10,268 bases of DNA from an uncultured Actinomycetes bacterium (GTDB lineage: Bacteria > Actinomycetota > Actinomycetes > Nanopelagicales > Nanopelagicaceae), in assembly GCA_903827345.1 (NCBI GenBank), contig CAIKID010000072.1:1-10268 (forward strand), read 5' to 3'. A program made the translations under genes and the position numbers. Of this stretch, positions 1 to 7,066 are shown piece by piece. Positions within the stretch are counted from its first letter, which is position 1, and each line of letters opens with the position of its first letter. The notes below the pieces were generated by a model. It saw nothing but the letters and a program-made list of their open reading frames with translations. It searched no databases and had not been told where the DNA came from.

Positions 1-130
1 CAAAACTATTTGCGCCACCAAAGGCAATTTTGAAGAGATCCGATGGGGTGGAAGTTCGGTCCGCCGCCGGGATCGACTCAACTCCATAGATCTCAATATC
101 TGTCATTTTCGGTTTGCTATTAGTGCTCAT
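1..130 (-). CDS. NCS1-family purine/cytosine permease, N-terminal fragment
   Basis: The reading frame starts at the ATG whose first base is 130 and runs off the left edge, so only about 43 residues are visible. They include the pattern GVESIPAADRTSTPSDLF followed by KIAFGGANSF. This matches the cytoplasmic N-terminus of NCS1 nucleobase:cation symporters (cytosine, purine, uracil, allantoin), where a short GIE.IP..ER....LF segment leads into the first membrane helix at a 'W/FGAN' motif. The start is supported by a GGAG Shine-Dalgarno (plus-strand bases 137-140), six bases before the ATG. The gene is divergent from the SnoaL-like gene. Substrate cannot be assigned from this piece. A purine-type phosphoribosyltransferase at 8196-8666 would fit nucleobase uptake, but the two are not linked in an operon. 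The family call is inferred from the N-terminal motif only. Confidence 0.7.
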   Translation of the reverse strand, partial: MSTNSKPKMTDIEIYGVESIPAADRTSTPSDLFKIAFGGANSF

Positions 131-173
131 TCAATTCTCCATCCTGGTAAATAATGGGTAATCAGCTGGATAA

Positions 174-203
174 AAGGTACAGGTTTTCCGAGTTTTCTTT
201 CAA
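174..203 (-). promoter_or_regulatory. Possible promoter of the permease gene
   Basis: On the minus strand TTGAAA (198-203) lies 18 bases upstream of TACCTT (174-179), a reasonable -35/-10 pair. It would give a leader of roughly 37 bases before the permease ATG at 130, which has its own Shine-Dalgarno. The assignment rests on motif resemblance alone. The -10 box overlaps a 9-mer (AACCTGTAC on the minus strand) that also occurs upstream of manA. Confidence 0.3.
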
Positions 204-270
204 AATTGGGGCTAGATTTAACACAACATTCGGCCAAGATGGGGATATCACCCCGTTAGGACTAGTAACC

Positions 271-660
271 ATGAGCGCGATAGAAGAGGTTAGACAAGCA
301 GCCGCAACACTCGTAACTAATTTTGGCGCAGGGCGTGTCCCGCAATATTTTGGGTGTTTTAGCGCTGATGCCGACTTCATCTTTTATACGCATAACGAAC
401 ACCTGACTTCGCGCGTCGCCTACGAAGAGCTTTGGAAATCATGGGAAGCAGAAATCAATTTTAAAGTTCTATCGTGTACCAGTAGCGACCAGCACATTCG
501 CTTGCTTAGTCCAACCGCCGCCGTCTTTACTCACAACGTTTCTACTACCGTCTCAACAACTGATGGGACCGATGTTGTACTAGAACGCGAAACAATTGTC
601 TTCGAATTGATCAACGGTTCGTGGATCGCTGTTCATGAACACCTTTCACCCCAACCTTAA
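271..660 (+). CDS. SnoaL-like / DUF4440-type small protein
   Basis: The protein is 129 residues if translated from the ATG at 271. An in-frame ATG at 154 would add 39 residues, but that extension does not resemble the family and sits in the divergent promoter region. The 271 start has AGGA at 258-261 and begins with the usual amphipathic helix (MSAIEEVRQAA). The C-terminal half has the pattern of the SnoaL-like NTF2-fold superfamily: RETIVFELINGSWIAVHEH at residues 106-124, where a strand pair ends in 'G.W...HEHLS'. Family members form cone-shaped alpha+beta barrels, often dimers, and include ketosteroid isomerase-like enzymes and many proteins with no known reaction. No catalytic assignment can be made. 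No signal peptide or membrane segment is visible, so it is probably cytoplasmic. It is the only plus-strand gene here, is monocistronic, and converges on the UbiA-like gene. Confidence 0.75.
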   Translation: MSAIEEVRQAAATLVTNFGAGRVPQYFGCFSADADFIFYTHNEHLTSRVAYEELWKSWEAEINFKVLSCTSSDQHIRLLSPTAAVFTHNVSTTVSTTDGTDVVLERETIVFELINGSWIAVHEHLSPQP

Positions 661-680
661 TTGGGATTAGAGAATCCTAA
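661..680. terminator. Hairpin between convergent genes, possible bidirectional terminator
   Basis: TTGGGATT (661-668) pairs with AATCCTAA (673-680) over eight positions, one of them G-T, around the loop AGAG. It starts directly after the TAA stop of the SnoaL-like gene and ends just before the stop of the convergent UbiA-like gene. That is where a shared terminator is expected. Neither strand has a clear downstream T-tract, so intrinsic termination may be weak. Confidence 0.4.
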
Positions 681-681
681 G

Positions 682-1335
682 TTAACTAGCAAGCACTAAT
701 AAGCTCGCCATCAAAAGTCCCACTGCAACCACGATGCTCGCTCTCTTACCTATCCGCTGCGGTAAGCCCAACACCGACTGGGTACGATCCCATTCCAGAT
801 CCTTGATGACATTCAAGAAATGGAACGCCACCGAGACCAGGGTGAAGTCGATGTAAAGCCAGGCGGGCGGGTTGCTACCGACAACTGAGTAGATCGCCCA
901 GGGCATCGCTCCAAAAGAGATGGCGTAGGGCAGCGGCGAGATCCACGTGGACTTGAGTCCAAAGTTATACAGGGTGGCACTCGCCAACCCCAACATGTGT
1001 AGCAATCCACCTTTGATGCCCAGAGGACCCAGAAATGAGAGCACTACAGCTGTCGCCAATGCGATGGCAATTCCGATATGTAATTGTCTGGGTAAAACCG
1101 ATTGGCAAACTAGAGGCTTTTTGCTTCGACCGGCTGCGCTGTCGCGCGGTTGATCAATCAAATCATTCGTCCAACCCACTACGCACTGCCCAGCAAGAAT
1201 TGCCAAGGCGATCTCAAGTGAATTTAGGAATGAGAGTTGGCTTATTGCTAAGCAGAAAGAGATCGTAACAACCAACACAGTAGGTCCAAAGTGGGTTGCT
1301 TTGGCCATGCCAATGGCTTGGCGCTTAAGCGTCAT
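682..1335 (-). CDS. UbiA-family prenyltransferase-like membrane protein
   Basis: This 217-residue integral membrane protein has about seven hydrophobic segments. It carries both aspartate-rich motifs of the UbiA superfamily: NDLIDQPRD at residues 57-65 (NDxxDxxxD) and KDLEWD around 178-183 (DxxxD). In known members these bind Mg2+ and the prenyl diphosphate during transfer of an isoprenoid tail to an acceptor such as a quinone precursor, haem or sugar phosphate. Other conserved stretches are GRSKKPL after the first motif, LYNFGLKST at 122-130 and GLPQRIG at 190-196. I recall this pattern from a group of actinobacterial UbiA proteins whose acceptor is not established. The protein is short: UbiA enzymes are usually near 280-300 residues with nine helices, and only one helix follows the second motif. 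Its ATG overlaps the stop of the DUF805 gene (ATGA), implying translational coupling. Family is confident; substrate is unknown. Confidence 0.8.
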   Translation of the reverse strand: MTLKRQAIGMAKATHFGPTVLVVTISFCLAISQLSFLNSLEIALAILAGQCVVGWTNDLIDQPRDSAAGRSKKPLVCQSVLPRQLHIGIAIALATAVVLSFLGPLGIKGGLLHMLGLASATLYNFGLKSTWISPLPYAISFGAMPWAIYSVVGSNPPAWLYIDFTLVSVAFHFLNVIKDLEWDRTQSVLGLPQRIGKRASIVVAVGLLMASLLVLAS

Positions 1336-1646
1336 AGCTCAAACTGATTGAGCGGACCAGAAGGTTGCACCATCAAATAAATATTTACAAAGGGAACTAT
1401 CATCCACCAGCCGCGCTTGCCGACATCGTGCAGTCGACGAGTGGCAGTTGCGATAGATGGCAAAAATAGAAAAATTTCCGAAAGATTTAGAAAATAAGAG
1501 TGACTACCAAAAAAAGTTCTATCAATGGCACCAATGGGGATTGAAATCAGAATGGTGAAGAGCCAGAAGAGCCAGTAGTTGCGGCGGTTGGTACGGCCGC
1601 GGAAGTTGCCATAGTTGATGAGGGCTAAGCGAACTGCTTCATTCAT
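1332..1646 (-). CDS. DUF805 membrane protein
   Basis: This 104-residue protein has the signature of DUF805 (the YhaH-like family): FRGRTNRRNYW near residues 15-25, then a hydrophobic hairpin, then RRLHDVGKRGWW at 70-81 and a last membrane segment. Three or four membrane segments are visible, roughly 24-41, 51-66 and 80-94. The biochemical role of the family is not known. The start overlaps the end of the DUF4236 gene by 8 bases, and the stop overlaps the UbiA-like start by 4. An AAGGAG-like Shine-Dalgarno lies about 13 bases upstream, inside the previous gene. The gene therefore belongs to a translationally coupled membrane-protein trio. Family assignment is by motif and is fairly sure; function is not assigned. 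Confidence 0.85.
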   Translation of the reverse strand: MNEAVRLALINYGNFRGRTNRRNYWLFWLFTILISIPIGAIDRTFFGSHSYFLNLSEIFLFLPSIATATRRLHDVGKRGWWMIVPFVNIYLMVQPSGPLNQFEL

Positions 1647-2148
1647 GGTGGCTGCTCTTCTCCTTGGCGCTATGGGTGATATCCCTGAGCCAAAGTATCA
1701 AAAAGAGCACGCCCCCGCCGATCAAGATCGGTCCCCACGGTGTTAGTGGTTGGGATTTATGAGTAATTGCAAGGATTGCAGCGGCACATAGCGAGAAGAA
1801 GGCAGCTGTGCCATGGCTCACATAGAAACCATGATGCTCAACAGCTGCAACTTGATGCGCAGTTGGCACTGCAGCGTTGCGGGCGCGCATTGCAATGGGT
1901 TCAGGAGAATGTGGAGTGGTCGCCTCTGATTGCGTCGGATCTGCCTGCGCCGTCTTTGCATGCAATGTGTCAACATCGCGGTAATAAATCCCAGTGCCAG
2001 GAATGTTGAGGGTCTTGGTTACTCGACCTGTAGGACTAAACGAAACATGGGCACCGCGACCGCCGAAGGAGACGCCAGTCCCCCTCTTGGACACGTTGAT
2101 ATGAATCCCCGGGGCCACTTTGAAGGACTTGCGAAAGTATGCGGTCAT
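1639..2148 (-). CDS. DUF4236 domain protein with two C-terminal membrane helices
   Basis: The 169-residue protein begins with a classic DUF4236 domain (about residues 3-56). FRKSFKVAPGIHINVSKRG is followed by GVSFGGRGAHVSFSPTGR and ends in IPGTGIYY. The family has no known activity; the short glycine-rich strands suggest a small beta fold. A polar linker of about 50 residues with several prolines and threonines follows. Two hydrophobic helices (about 112-129 and 138-154) then form a hairpin that should anchor the protein, with a lysine- and histidine-rich tail. There is no Shine-Dalgarno before the ATG, but TAACCT ends eight bases upstream of it, suggesting a leaderless transcript in addition to read-through from manA, whose stop is 39 bases away. 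It is followed by an overlapping DUF805 gene. Confidence 0.8.
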   Translation of the reverse strand: MTAYFRKSFKVAPGIHINVSKRGTGVSFGGRGAHVSFSPTGRVTKTLNIPGTGIYYRDVDTLHAKTAQADPTQSEATTPHSPEPIAMRARNAAVPTAHQVAAVEHHGFYVSHGTAAFFSLCAAAILAITHKSQPLTPWGPILIGGGVLFLILWLRDITHSAKEKSSHHE

Positions 2149-2155
2149 ACCAGAA

Positions 2156-2161
2156 AGGTTA
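2156..2161 (-). promoter_or_regulatory. Candidate -10 box for a leaderless transcript of the DUF4236 gene
   Basis: On the minus strand TAACCT fits the actinobacterial TANNNT -10 pattern and lies 7 bases before the ATG, which would place the transcription start at or next to the start codon. No Shine-Dalgarno is present, which agrees with leaderless translation. I found no convincing -35 element. Confidence 0.35.
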
Positions 2162-2187
2162 GCGCGGCCCGGCGAGAGATCAGTGAA

Positions 2188-3216
2188 CTAAACCGCAAGG
2201 TGTCGATTCTTTGGCAGCGGCGGGCGGCTAACGATTCCATGAGCGCCCTTTAAGGACCAACTCCCCGCTGCATATGGAATCACGACTGCATCTCCAGGAG
2301 CCACCGAAATGGATGGAGTGTTTGTAAATTCAATCTCCCCAACACCTCCGAGCACAATTAAAATCGCGAAGCCAGCTGCAATGGCGGCACTGGAACCTGA
2401 GAGAAAATCAGCTCGGAAATAGGGATTAGCCGCCGCTAAAAATATATCAAAATCAATCGCGCCGAAGGCTCCATTCTCGGATATGAATTGCGTCATTTCT
2501 ACAGGGAGGATCGGGGTATAACGCAGGGCATCTAGCGCTAGATCAAAGCCCAGCCCCAGGTGACCATCTACCTCACCATCTACGGCAAAGTCATTCCACT
2601 CTAGGAGAATAGATAAATCAGTTGGCTCTTGCAGTTCAACGATAAAAATTCCAGCGCCGATTGCATGGGGAACTCCTGCGGGAACCAAAATAGAATCCCC
2701 TGCTTTGACAGGAATGTGTTGCAACGCATCGAGTAACGAAGTGGCATCGTGCGCCGAAACGAGCGCTGCGATCTCCGCTTTTGAATGTTCGCGCTTAAAA
2801 CCCAAGCCCACTGTGGCACCAACAGGCGCTTCAAGAATGATCCATGCTTCTGTCTTGCCATGCGTGAGAGCTAAATGCTGCGCAGCAAAGGCGCGATTTG
2901 GATGGTAGTGAACAGGAAGGCGTTGATCTGGATCCAGAAGCTTCACCAAGATTTCCGTACTTGCTCCGTAGGCGGCGGCGTGTTCTGCGCCCAACCACGT
3001 TAGTGGATCTGAGGAAACGGCATCGACGAGATATTCACCAGAGGCGAGTTGAGACAAGCCCAATTTCTTCTCACCAAATCGAGTAGTAGTAGAGGCGATC
3101 CACTCCTCAGGCCGCATCGGACCGCCGGGGCCATGACGAAGCGCTCCAATTTTATTTCCACCGAGATAAAAATGGTCGAACTGGTTGGTCGGAAGCTTGG
3201 AAGGAAGAAATTTCAT
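2188..3216 (-). CDS. manA: Mannose-6-phosphate isomerase, class I (cupin)
   Basis: This 342-residue protein interconverts mannose-6-phosphate and fructose-6-phosphate, linking mannose use or GDP-mannose synthesis to glycolysis. The Zn2+-binding cupin core is visible: LPVHYHPN at residues 100-107 (H103, H105), GKTEAW at 120-125 (E123) and VPAGVPHAIG at 178-187 (H184). These match the histidine/glutamate ligands of type I phosphomannose isomerases. The stretch VELQEPTDLSILLEW (193-207) is also typical. A second, C-terminal cupin-like half contains PGDAVVIPYAAGSW. Length fits bacterial ManA (about 310-390). The start at 3216 is preceded by TAAGTT and no Shine-Dalgarno, so the mRNA is probably leaderless. 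It lies 48 bases after the oxidoreductase operon and ahead of three membrane-protein genes. Family is confident; other sugar phosphates as substrates cannot be excluded. Confidence 0.88.
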   Translation of the reverse strand: MKFLPSKLPTNQFDHFYLGGNKIGALRHGPGGPMRPEEWIASTTTRFGEKKLGLSQLASGEYLVDAVSSDPLTWLGAEHAAAYGASTEILVKLLDPDQRLPVHYHPNRAFAAQHLALTHGKTEAWIILEAPVGATVGLGFKREHSKAEIAALVSAHDATSLLDALQHIPVKAGDSILVPAGVPHAIGAGIFIVELQEPTDLSILLEWNDFAVDGEVDGHLGLGFDLALDALRYTPILPVEMTQFISENGAFGAIDFDIFLAAANPYFRADFLSGSSAAIAAGFAILIVLGGVGEIEFTNTPSISVAPGDAVVIPYAAGSWSLKGAHGIVSRPPLPKNRHLAV

Positions 3217-3222
3217 GACATG

Positions 3223-3251
3223 AACTTAACGATGAAGATACGAGGTGTACA
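3223..3251 (-). promoter_or_regulatory. Candidate leaderless promoter of manA
   Basis: On the minus strand TGTACA (3246-3251, four of six matches to TTGACA) is spaced 17 bases from TAAGTT (3223-3228, a TANNNT box). Six bases later comes the manA ATG. This geometry predicts transcription starting at the start codon. No Shine-Dalgarno is present. A TACAGGT repeat (3248-3254 and 3266-3272) overlaps the -35 box. Confidence 0.5.
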
Positions 3252-3264
3252 GGTTACGCGCGGA

Positions 3265-4884
3265 CTACAGGTCTGAAACCATTTCGATCGCAGATGCGGG
3301 GCATTCACTCACACAGATGCCACAGCCCTTGCAGTAGTCCAAGTCGATTTCATAACCCCAGCCGGGACCGAGTTTTTTGATGGCATTATCGGGACAGACT
3401 CCAAAGCAGTTGTCACACTCGAAGCAGTTGCCACAGGACATGCAGCGACGGGCTTCATAGAGGGCGGTAGATTCATCAAGCCCCTGCACGACCTCACTAA
3501 AGTCATAGACGCGGCGGGTCGCGGCTAAGCGCTCGCGCACTGCATGTGGGGCATCGGTGTAGTACCAGGTATTTAAATCTTCGAATGCAACTGCATCCTT
3601 CTCCTCTTTTGCTTCGACCTTTGTCTGGCGCAGCCAGGCATCGATGTATTTAGCTGCTTTCTTACCATGGCCAACGCTGGTCGTGACGGTGCGATCGCCT
3701 TCGACCATATCGCCGCCAGCGAAGATGCCGGGGTGGGTGGTCATCATGTTGCCATCGACATCCATAACACCGCTTTTAACATCGAGGTCGACGTTGTTGC
3801 CAAGCAGGCTGAAATCAACTTCTTGGCCTAGAGCCAGAATCAGTGAATCGGCTTCCAGGGTTTCGAATTCACCAGTTGGTTGCGGGAAACCTTTCTCGTC
3901 CAGCGCCATCTTCTCGATCATCATGTCATCTTCGCCCATGTATTTAACGGTCGATAGCCACTTAATCAAAATGCCTTCTTCTAGCGCCTCTTCAATCTCT
4001 AGATCATTTGCGGGTGCTTTATCGCGGGTGCGGCGATAAACAATGATGGCTTCTTCGGCGCCCAAGCGCTTTGCAGTACGGGCAATATCCATTGCGGTAT
4101 TGCCACCGCCATAGATGACAACCTTACGGCCCAACATCGGGGTCTGACCGTCTTCGAAGTGGTGCAGCACCGAGATGGCATCCAAGATACGAGCTGATTC
4201 ACCCGCAGGAATGTACGTGCGCTTTGAAAGTTGAGCCCCGATCGCCATGAAGACCGCATCGAAACCCTCTTCAAGTGCATCATGCACATCATCAACGCGA
4301 GTATTGAGTTGGAAGATAACACCCATCTCTTTGACGCGATTAATTTCGGCATCCAAGACTTCGCGAGGTAAGCGATACTTAGGAATTCCATAACGCATCA
4401 TGCCGCCGGGTTGGTGGGTGGCATCGCGTACAACTACTTGGTGCCCCATGCGACGCAATTGATATGCGGCCGATAAACCTGCGGGACCGGCACCGATAAC
4501 CAATACTGCCAGGCCGGTCTCATGCTCGGGTGGATCGATCTTCCAACCTTTTTCTAGGGCGTGATCGCCCAGGAAGCGTTCTACTGAGTTAATACCGACT
4601 GCTTCATCCAAAAAGGTGCGATTGCAGGCGGTCTGGCAAGGGTGATAGCAGACGCGACCCATGATGGCAGGAAATGGATTTTCCTTAATGAGTTCGCGCC
4701 AGGCTTGTTCGTATGAACCATCTTCGGCGATGTAGAGCCAGTTCTGTACATTTTCACCAGCGGGGCAGGCCTTGTTGCAGGGTGGCATGCGGTTTACATA
4801 CTCGGGGTGCTCTACCCGCCAAGAACCGGTGTGGTTGGCGAGGCTAGACCCAACTGACAGGGTGATTGCATATGGCTTGTCCAC
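3265..4884 (-). CDS. GltD-like FAD/NAD(P)H oxidoreductase fused to PorD-type 2x[4Fe-4S] ferredoxin
   Basis: This 539-residue protein is the predicted electron-output subunit of the 2-oxoacid oxidoreductase encoded just upstream. It has three parts. (1) An N-terminal GltD-type Fe-S domain with C36, C40 and the group C79/C83/C87. (2) Two Rossmann folds: GAGPAGL at 131-137 for FAD, and YGGGNTAMD at 258-266 with YRRTR at 283-287 for a pyridine nucleotide. The arginines favour NADPH, but NADH is possible. The flavoprotein core closes with FAGGDMVEGD near 388-397. (3) A C-terminal ferredoxin domain whose first cysteine group (C481, C484, C487, C490, C493, C497) and second group (C518, C521, C524, C528) can hold two [4Fe-4S] clusters. 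Glutamate synthase small subunit is unlikely: no large subunit is adjacent and GltD lacks this tail. Translation starts at GTG, two bases after porB, with a strong GGAGGA. Confidence 0.88.
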   Translation of the reverse strand: MDKPYAITLSVGSSLANHTGSWRVEHPEYVNRMPPCNKACPAGENVQNWLYIAEDGSYEQAWRELIKENPFPAIMGRVCYHPCQTACNRTFLDEAVGINSVERFLGDHALEKGWKIDPPEHETGLAVLVIGAGPAGLSAAYQLRRMGHQVVVRDATHQPGGMMRYGIPKYRLPREVLDAEINRVKEMGVIFQLNTRVDDVHDALEEGFDAVFMAIGAQLSKRTYIPAGESARILDAISVLHHFEDGQTPMLGRKVVIYGGGNTAMDIARTAKRLGAEEAIIVYRRTRDKAPANDLEIEEALEEGILIKWLSTVKYMGEDDMMIEKMALDEKGFPQPTGEFETLEADSLILALGQEVDFSLLGNNVDLDVKSGVMDVDGNMMTTHPGIFAGGDMVEGDRTVTTSVGHGKKAAKYIDAWLRQTKVEAKEEKDAVAFEDLNTWYYTDAPHAVRERLAATRRVYDFSEVVQGLDESTALYEARRCMSCGNCFECDNCFGVCPDNAIKKLGPGWGYEIDLDYCKGCGICVSECPASAIEMVSDL

Positions 4885-4886
4885 GA

Positions 4887-5879
4887 CTATTCCTCCATCA
4901 ATTCATAGCGTTCAATATTTTTATCGGCGATGCGCTGCAAGTGATCGATAACGTCATCGTTGCGCTGCGGTGAGAAGAGGTGGCTGTAGCGGGTTTGTAG
5001 CTTCAGGTATTCCTCGACGCTTACCCTCTTGCGGATCTTGCTCGATGCAACGACTTCGCCGTTGATTGCTTCAAAGACAGGGAACAATCCACTCTGGGTA
5101 GCCAGGCGCGCGATCTTGATGGTGTCGCAGGAAGCCGATCCCCACCCGAGTGGGCATGGGACCAAGACGTGTAGGTAGCGGCTTCCGTGCATGGTCATCG
5201 CGCGTTCGACCTTTGCTTCGAGATCGCGCAAATCGGCGATGGTCGCTGTTGCGACATATGGAATGTCATGAGCCATGGCGATCTTGGGTAGGTACTTACC
5301 TTGACCAAATACATTGCCGGGCTTGGAACCGACCGCTTGGGTAGTGGCGGTGCGAGCTGCAGGTGGTGTAGCACCAGAGCGCTGCACACCGGTATTCATA
5401 TAAGCCTCGTTGTCGTAACAGATGTACAAGACATCATCGTTGCGTTCGAACATTCCGCTCAGTGCGCCAAAACCGATATCGACGGTGGCGCCGTCGCCGC
5501 CTTGGGCGACTACGCGAGTGGTGTGATTGCCCTTTGCTTTCAGCGCTGCAGCGACACCTGTTGCAACAGCGGGAGCGTTTCCAAAGAGTGAGTGCAACCA
5601 GGCGACGCGCCAAGAACTTTCTGGATAAGGCGTGGAAAATACTTCGAGGCAGCCAGTGGCGTTGACGGCGATCAGTTGATCGTTGGTAGCGCGCATTGCG
5701 GCATCGAGTGCATAACGAGCACCCAGAGCTTCACCGCAGCCTTGGCAGGCGCGATGGCCCGATGTCAGTGCGTTGGTGCGCTCGGGATCTGATTGCACTG
5801 ATCGCTCGTCTTCGCGCAAGAGGCGATTGCCCACGGCAAAGGAGCCGACCTGATAGAACTTGATCTGTGTGGTGCTCAT
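4887..5879 (-). CDS. porB: 2-oxoacid:acceptor oxidoreductase beta subunit (thiamine diphosphate-binding)
   Basis: This 330-residue subunit binds thiamine diphosphate and a [4Fe-4S] cluster in enzymes of the pyruvate:ferredoxin oxidoreductase superfamily. They oxidatively decarboxylate a 2-oxoacid to an acyl-CoA. The TPP/Mg2+ motif starts at GGDGATVDIG (127-136) and ends at YDNEAYMNTGVQRSGATP (155-172), close to the pattern of pyruvate-type PorB. The four cluster cysteines are visible: C45 and C48 (CQGCGE), C77 (TGCLEV) and C242 (PCPLGW). About 40 residues precede the first cysteine motif, longer than I expect for archaeal PorB. The ATG overlaps the porA stop by four bases (ATGA) and has GAGAGG eight bases upstream. 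Pyruvate is the most likely substrate from the signature; phenylglyoxylate or a branched-chain 2-oxoacid remain possible. Confidence 0.9.
   Translation of the reverse strand: MSTTQIKFYQVGSFAVGNRLLREDERSVQSDPERTNALTSGHRACQGCGEALGARYALDAAMRATNDQLIAVNATGCLEVFSTPYPESSWRVAWLHSLFGNAPAVATGVAAALKAKGNHTTRVVAQGGDGATVDIGFGALSGMFERNDDVLYICYDNEAYMNTGVQRSGATPPAARTATTQAVGSKPGNVFGQGKYLPKIAMAHDIPYVATATIADLRDLEAKVERAMTMHGSRYLHVLVPCPLGWGSASCDTIKIARLATQSGLFPVFEAINGEVVASSKIRKRVSVEEYLKLQTRYSHLFSPQRNDDVIDHLQRIADKNIERYELMEE
4891..4896 (-). promoter_or_regulatory. Strong Shine-Dalgarno for the GTG-started GltD/PorD gene
   Basis: GGAGGA on the minus strand lies inside the last codons of porB, six bases before the GTG at 4884. 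Its strength and spacing support the GTG as the true start despite the non-ATG codon, and imply translation coupled to porB. Confidence 0.7.
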
Positions 5880-7066
5880 CGCAGCGCCCTCTCTTTACTC
5901 AATTCTTTTTCGATAGTTTCCGTTTCTAGATCGAGGAAGGTCAGGCGATCAACGCTCTCTTGCATGGCATTAGTTAGGTATTCGCGCAGCGATGCGATGG
6001 TGATGGGGCGGCCACCGAGTCCAGCAATCACCGTGAAATCTTTGATGTTCATACCTTCAATGGCGCGGACCACATCTTGCGTAACGATCCCGCCCGTGCC
6101 GGTAGAGAAGGCTTTTTCTAGAATGATTACGCGCTTAGCGCCTTTAAGGGCTTCGGCAAGGGCATGGAATGGGAATGGTCTAAAGGATGTGAGTCCCACG
6201 ACTCCAATGGAATGGCCGTCGAGTTGTAATTCATCGACGACATCTTTGAGAGTTCCGATTACGGAACCAAGTGCAAGGACGATGGTGTCAGCACCGATGG
6301 TCCGATAGGAGCGCAGTTGCCCACCGGTCTTGCGCCCAAAGTGGCGTTCGAAGTCATCGGCTACCTGTTGCACCATCTTTAAGGAGTCGATCATGCGCTG
6401 GTGCGCTAGGAATTTCACTTCGGTAAATGATTCGGGACCGACCATGGCACCAATAGAGACTGGATCTGCGGGATCCAAATGCTGGCGCGGAGTAAACGGT
6501 GGCAAGAAGGCTTCTACCTCTTCGCGCGTAGGTATATCCACTTGCTCATACGCATGCGTCAGGATGAAACCATCCATGCAGACCATGACCGGGATCGACA
6601 TCTCTTCGGCAATGCGGAAGGCCTGGATATGAAGATCGACTGCCTCTTGGTTGTTCTCGGCATAGAGCTGCAACCAACCACAGTCACGCTGCGACATGGA
6701 ATCGCTGTGATCGTTCCAGATATTGATGGGACCGCCGATCGCGCGATTAGCAACCGTCATGACAATGGGTAATCCGAGCCCCGATGCGTTATAAACGGCT
6801 TCCACCATATATAGGAGACCTTGGCTAGCGGTGGCGGTATAGGTACGAGCGCCGGTAGCGCTCGCTCCGATGGCGACTGACATAGCGGCAAATTCCGATT
6901 CCACATTGATGAATTCACAATTTGTGAGGGAGCCATCTTTGACGAGAGCGCTCAAACCTTCGACGATGTGGGTCTGCGGGCTAATGGGATATGCACAGAT
7001 AACTTCTGGGGCGCAGGCAGCTACTGCATCAGCGACAGCTTTCGATCCTTCAACTTGTCTAAGCAT
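5876..7066 (-). CDS. porA: 2-oxoacid:acceptor oxidoreductase alpha subunit
   Basis: The 396-residue alpha subunit supplies the pyrimidine-binding half of the thiamine site and the C-terminal transketolase-like domain. Family hallmarks are AYPISPQTHIVE at 25-36, NVESEFAAMSVAIGAS at 54-69 (a glutamate expected to contact the cofactor is within VESE), and TATASQGL at 77-84. NRAIGGPINIWNDHSD (107-122) and RDCGWLQLYAEN (127-138) follow. The C-terminal part has ALGSVIGT and the GLTSFRPFP element of the domain II/III region. Length matches four-subunit-type PorA (about 390). The start overlaps the porC stop by 8 bases, with an AGG about 10 bases upstream. It is the second gene of the operon. The motifs resemble pyruvate/phenylglyoxylate-type PorA more than the 2-oxoglutarate (KorA) type, but this cannot be settled by eye. 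Confidence 0.9.
   Translation of the reverse strand: MLRQVEGSKAVADAVAACAPEVICAYPISPQTHIVEGLSALVKDGSLTNCEFINVESEFAAMSVAIGASATGARTYTATASQGLLYMVEAVYNASGLGLPIVMTVANRAIGGPINIWNDHSDSMSQRDCGWLQLYAENNQEAVDLHIQAFRIAEEMSIPVMVCMDGFILTHAYEQVDIPTREEVEAFLPPFTPRQHLDPADPVSIGAMVGPESFTEVKFLAHQRMIDSLKMVQQVADDFERHFGRKTGGQLRSYRTIGADTIVLALGSVIGTLKDVVDELQLDGHSIGVVGLTSFRPFPFHALAEALKGAKRVIILEKAFSTGTGGIVTQDVVRAIEGMNIKDFTVIAGLGGRPITIASLREYLTNAMQESVDRLTFLDLETETIEKELSKERALR

Noticed and set aside
154..270. An in-frame 39-residue N-terminal extension of the SnoaL-like protein from the ATG at 154
   Set aside because: The residues do not look like the family, the region is the divergent promoter area, and the ATG at 271 has AGGA at good spacing and begins with the family's first helix.
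3644..4039. A 131-residue plus-strand frame opposite the GltD/PorD gene
   Set aside because: It is rich in Ser, Pro and Arg as expected of an antisense shadow, and the minus-strand gene has complete cofactor motifs.
3265..4884. Glutamate synthase small subunit (gltD)
   Set aside because: No glutamate synthase large subunit is adjacent, the protein carries a PorD-type ferredoxin tail that GltD lacks, and it is coupled to porB.
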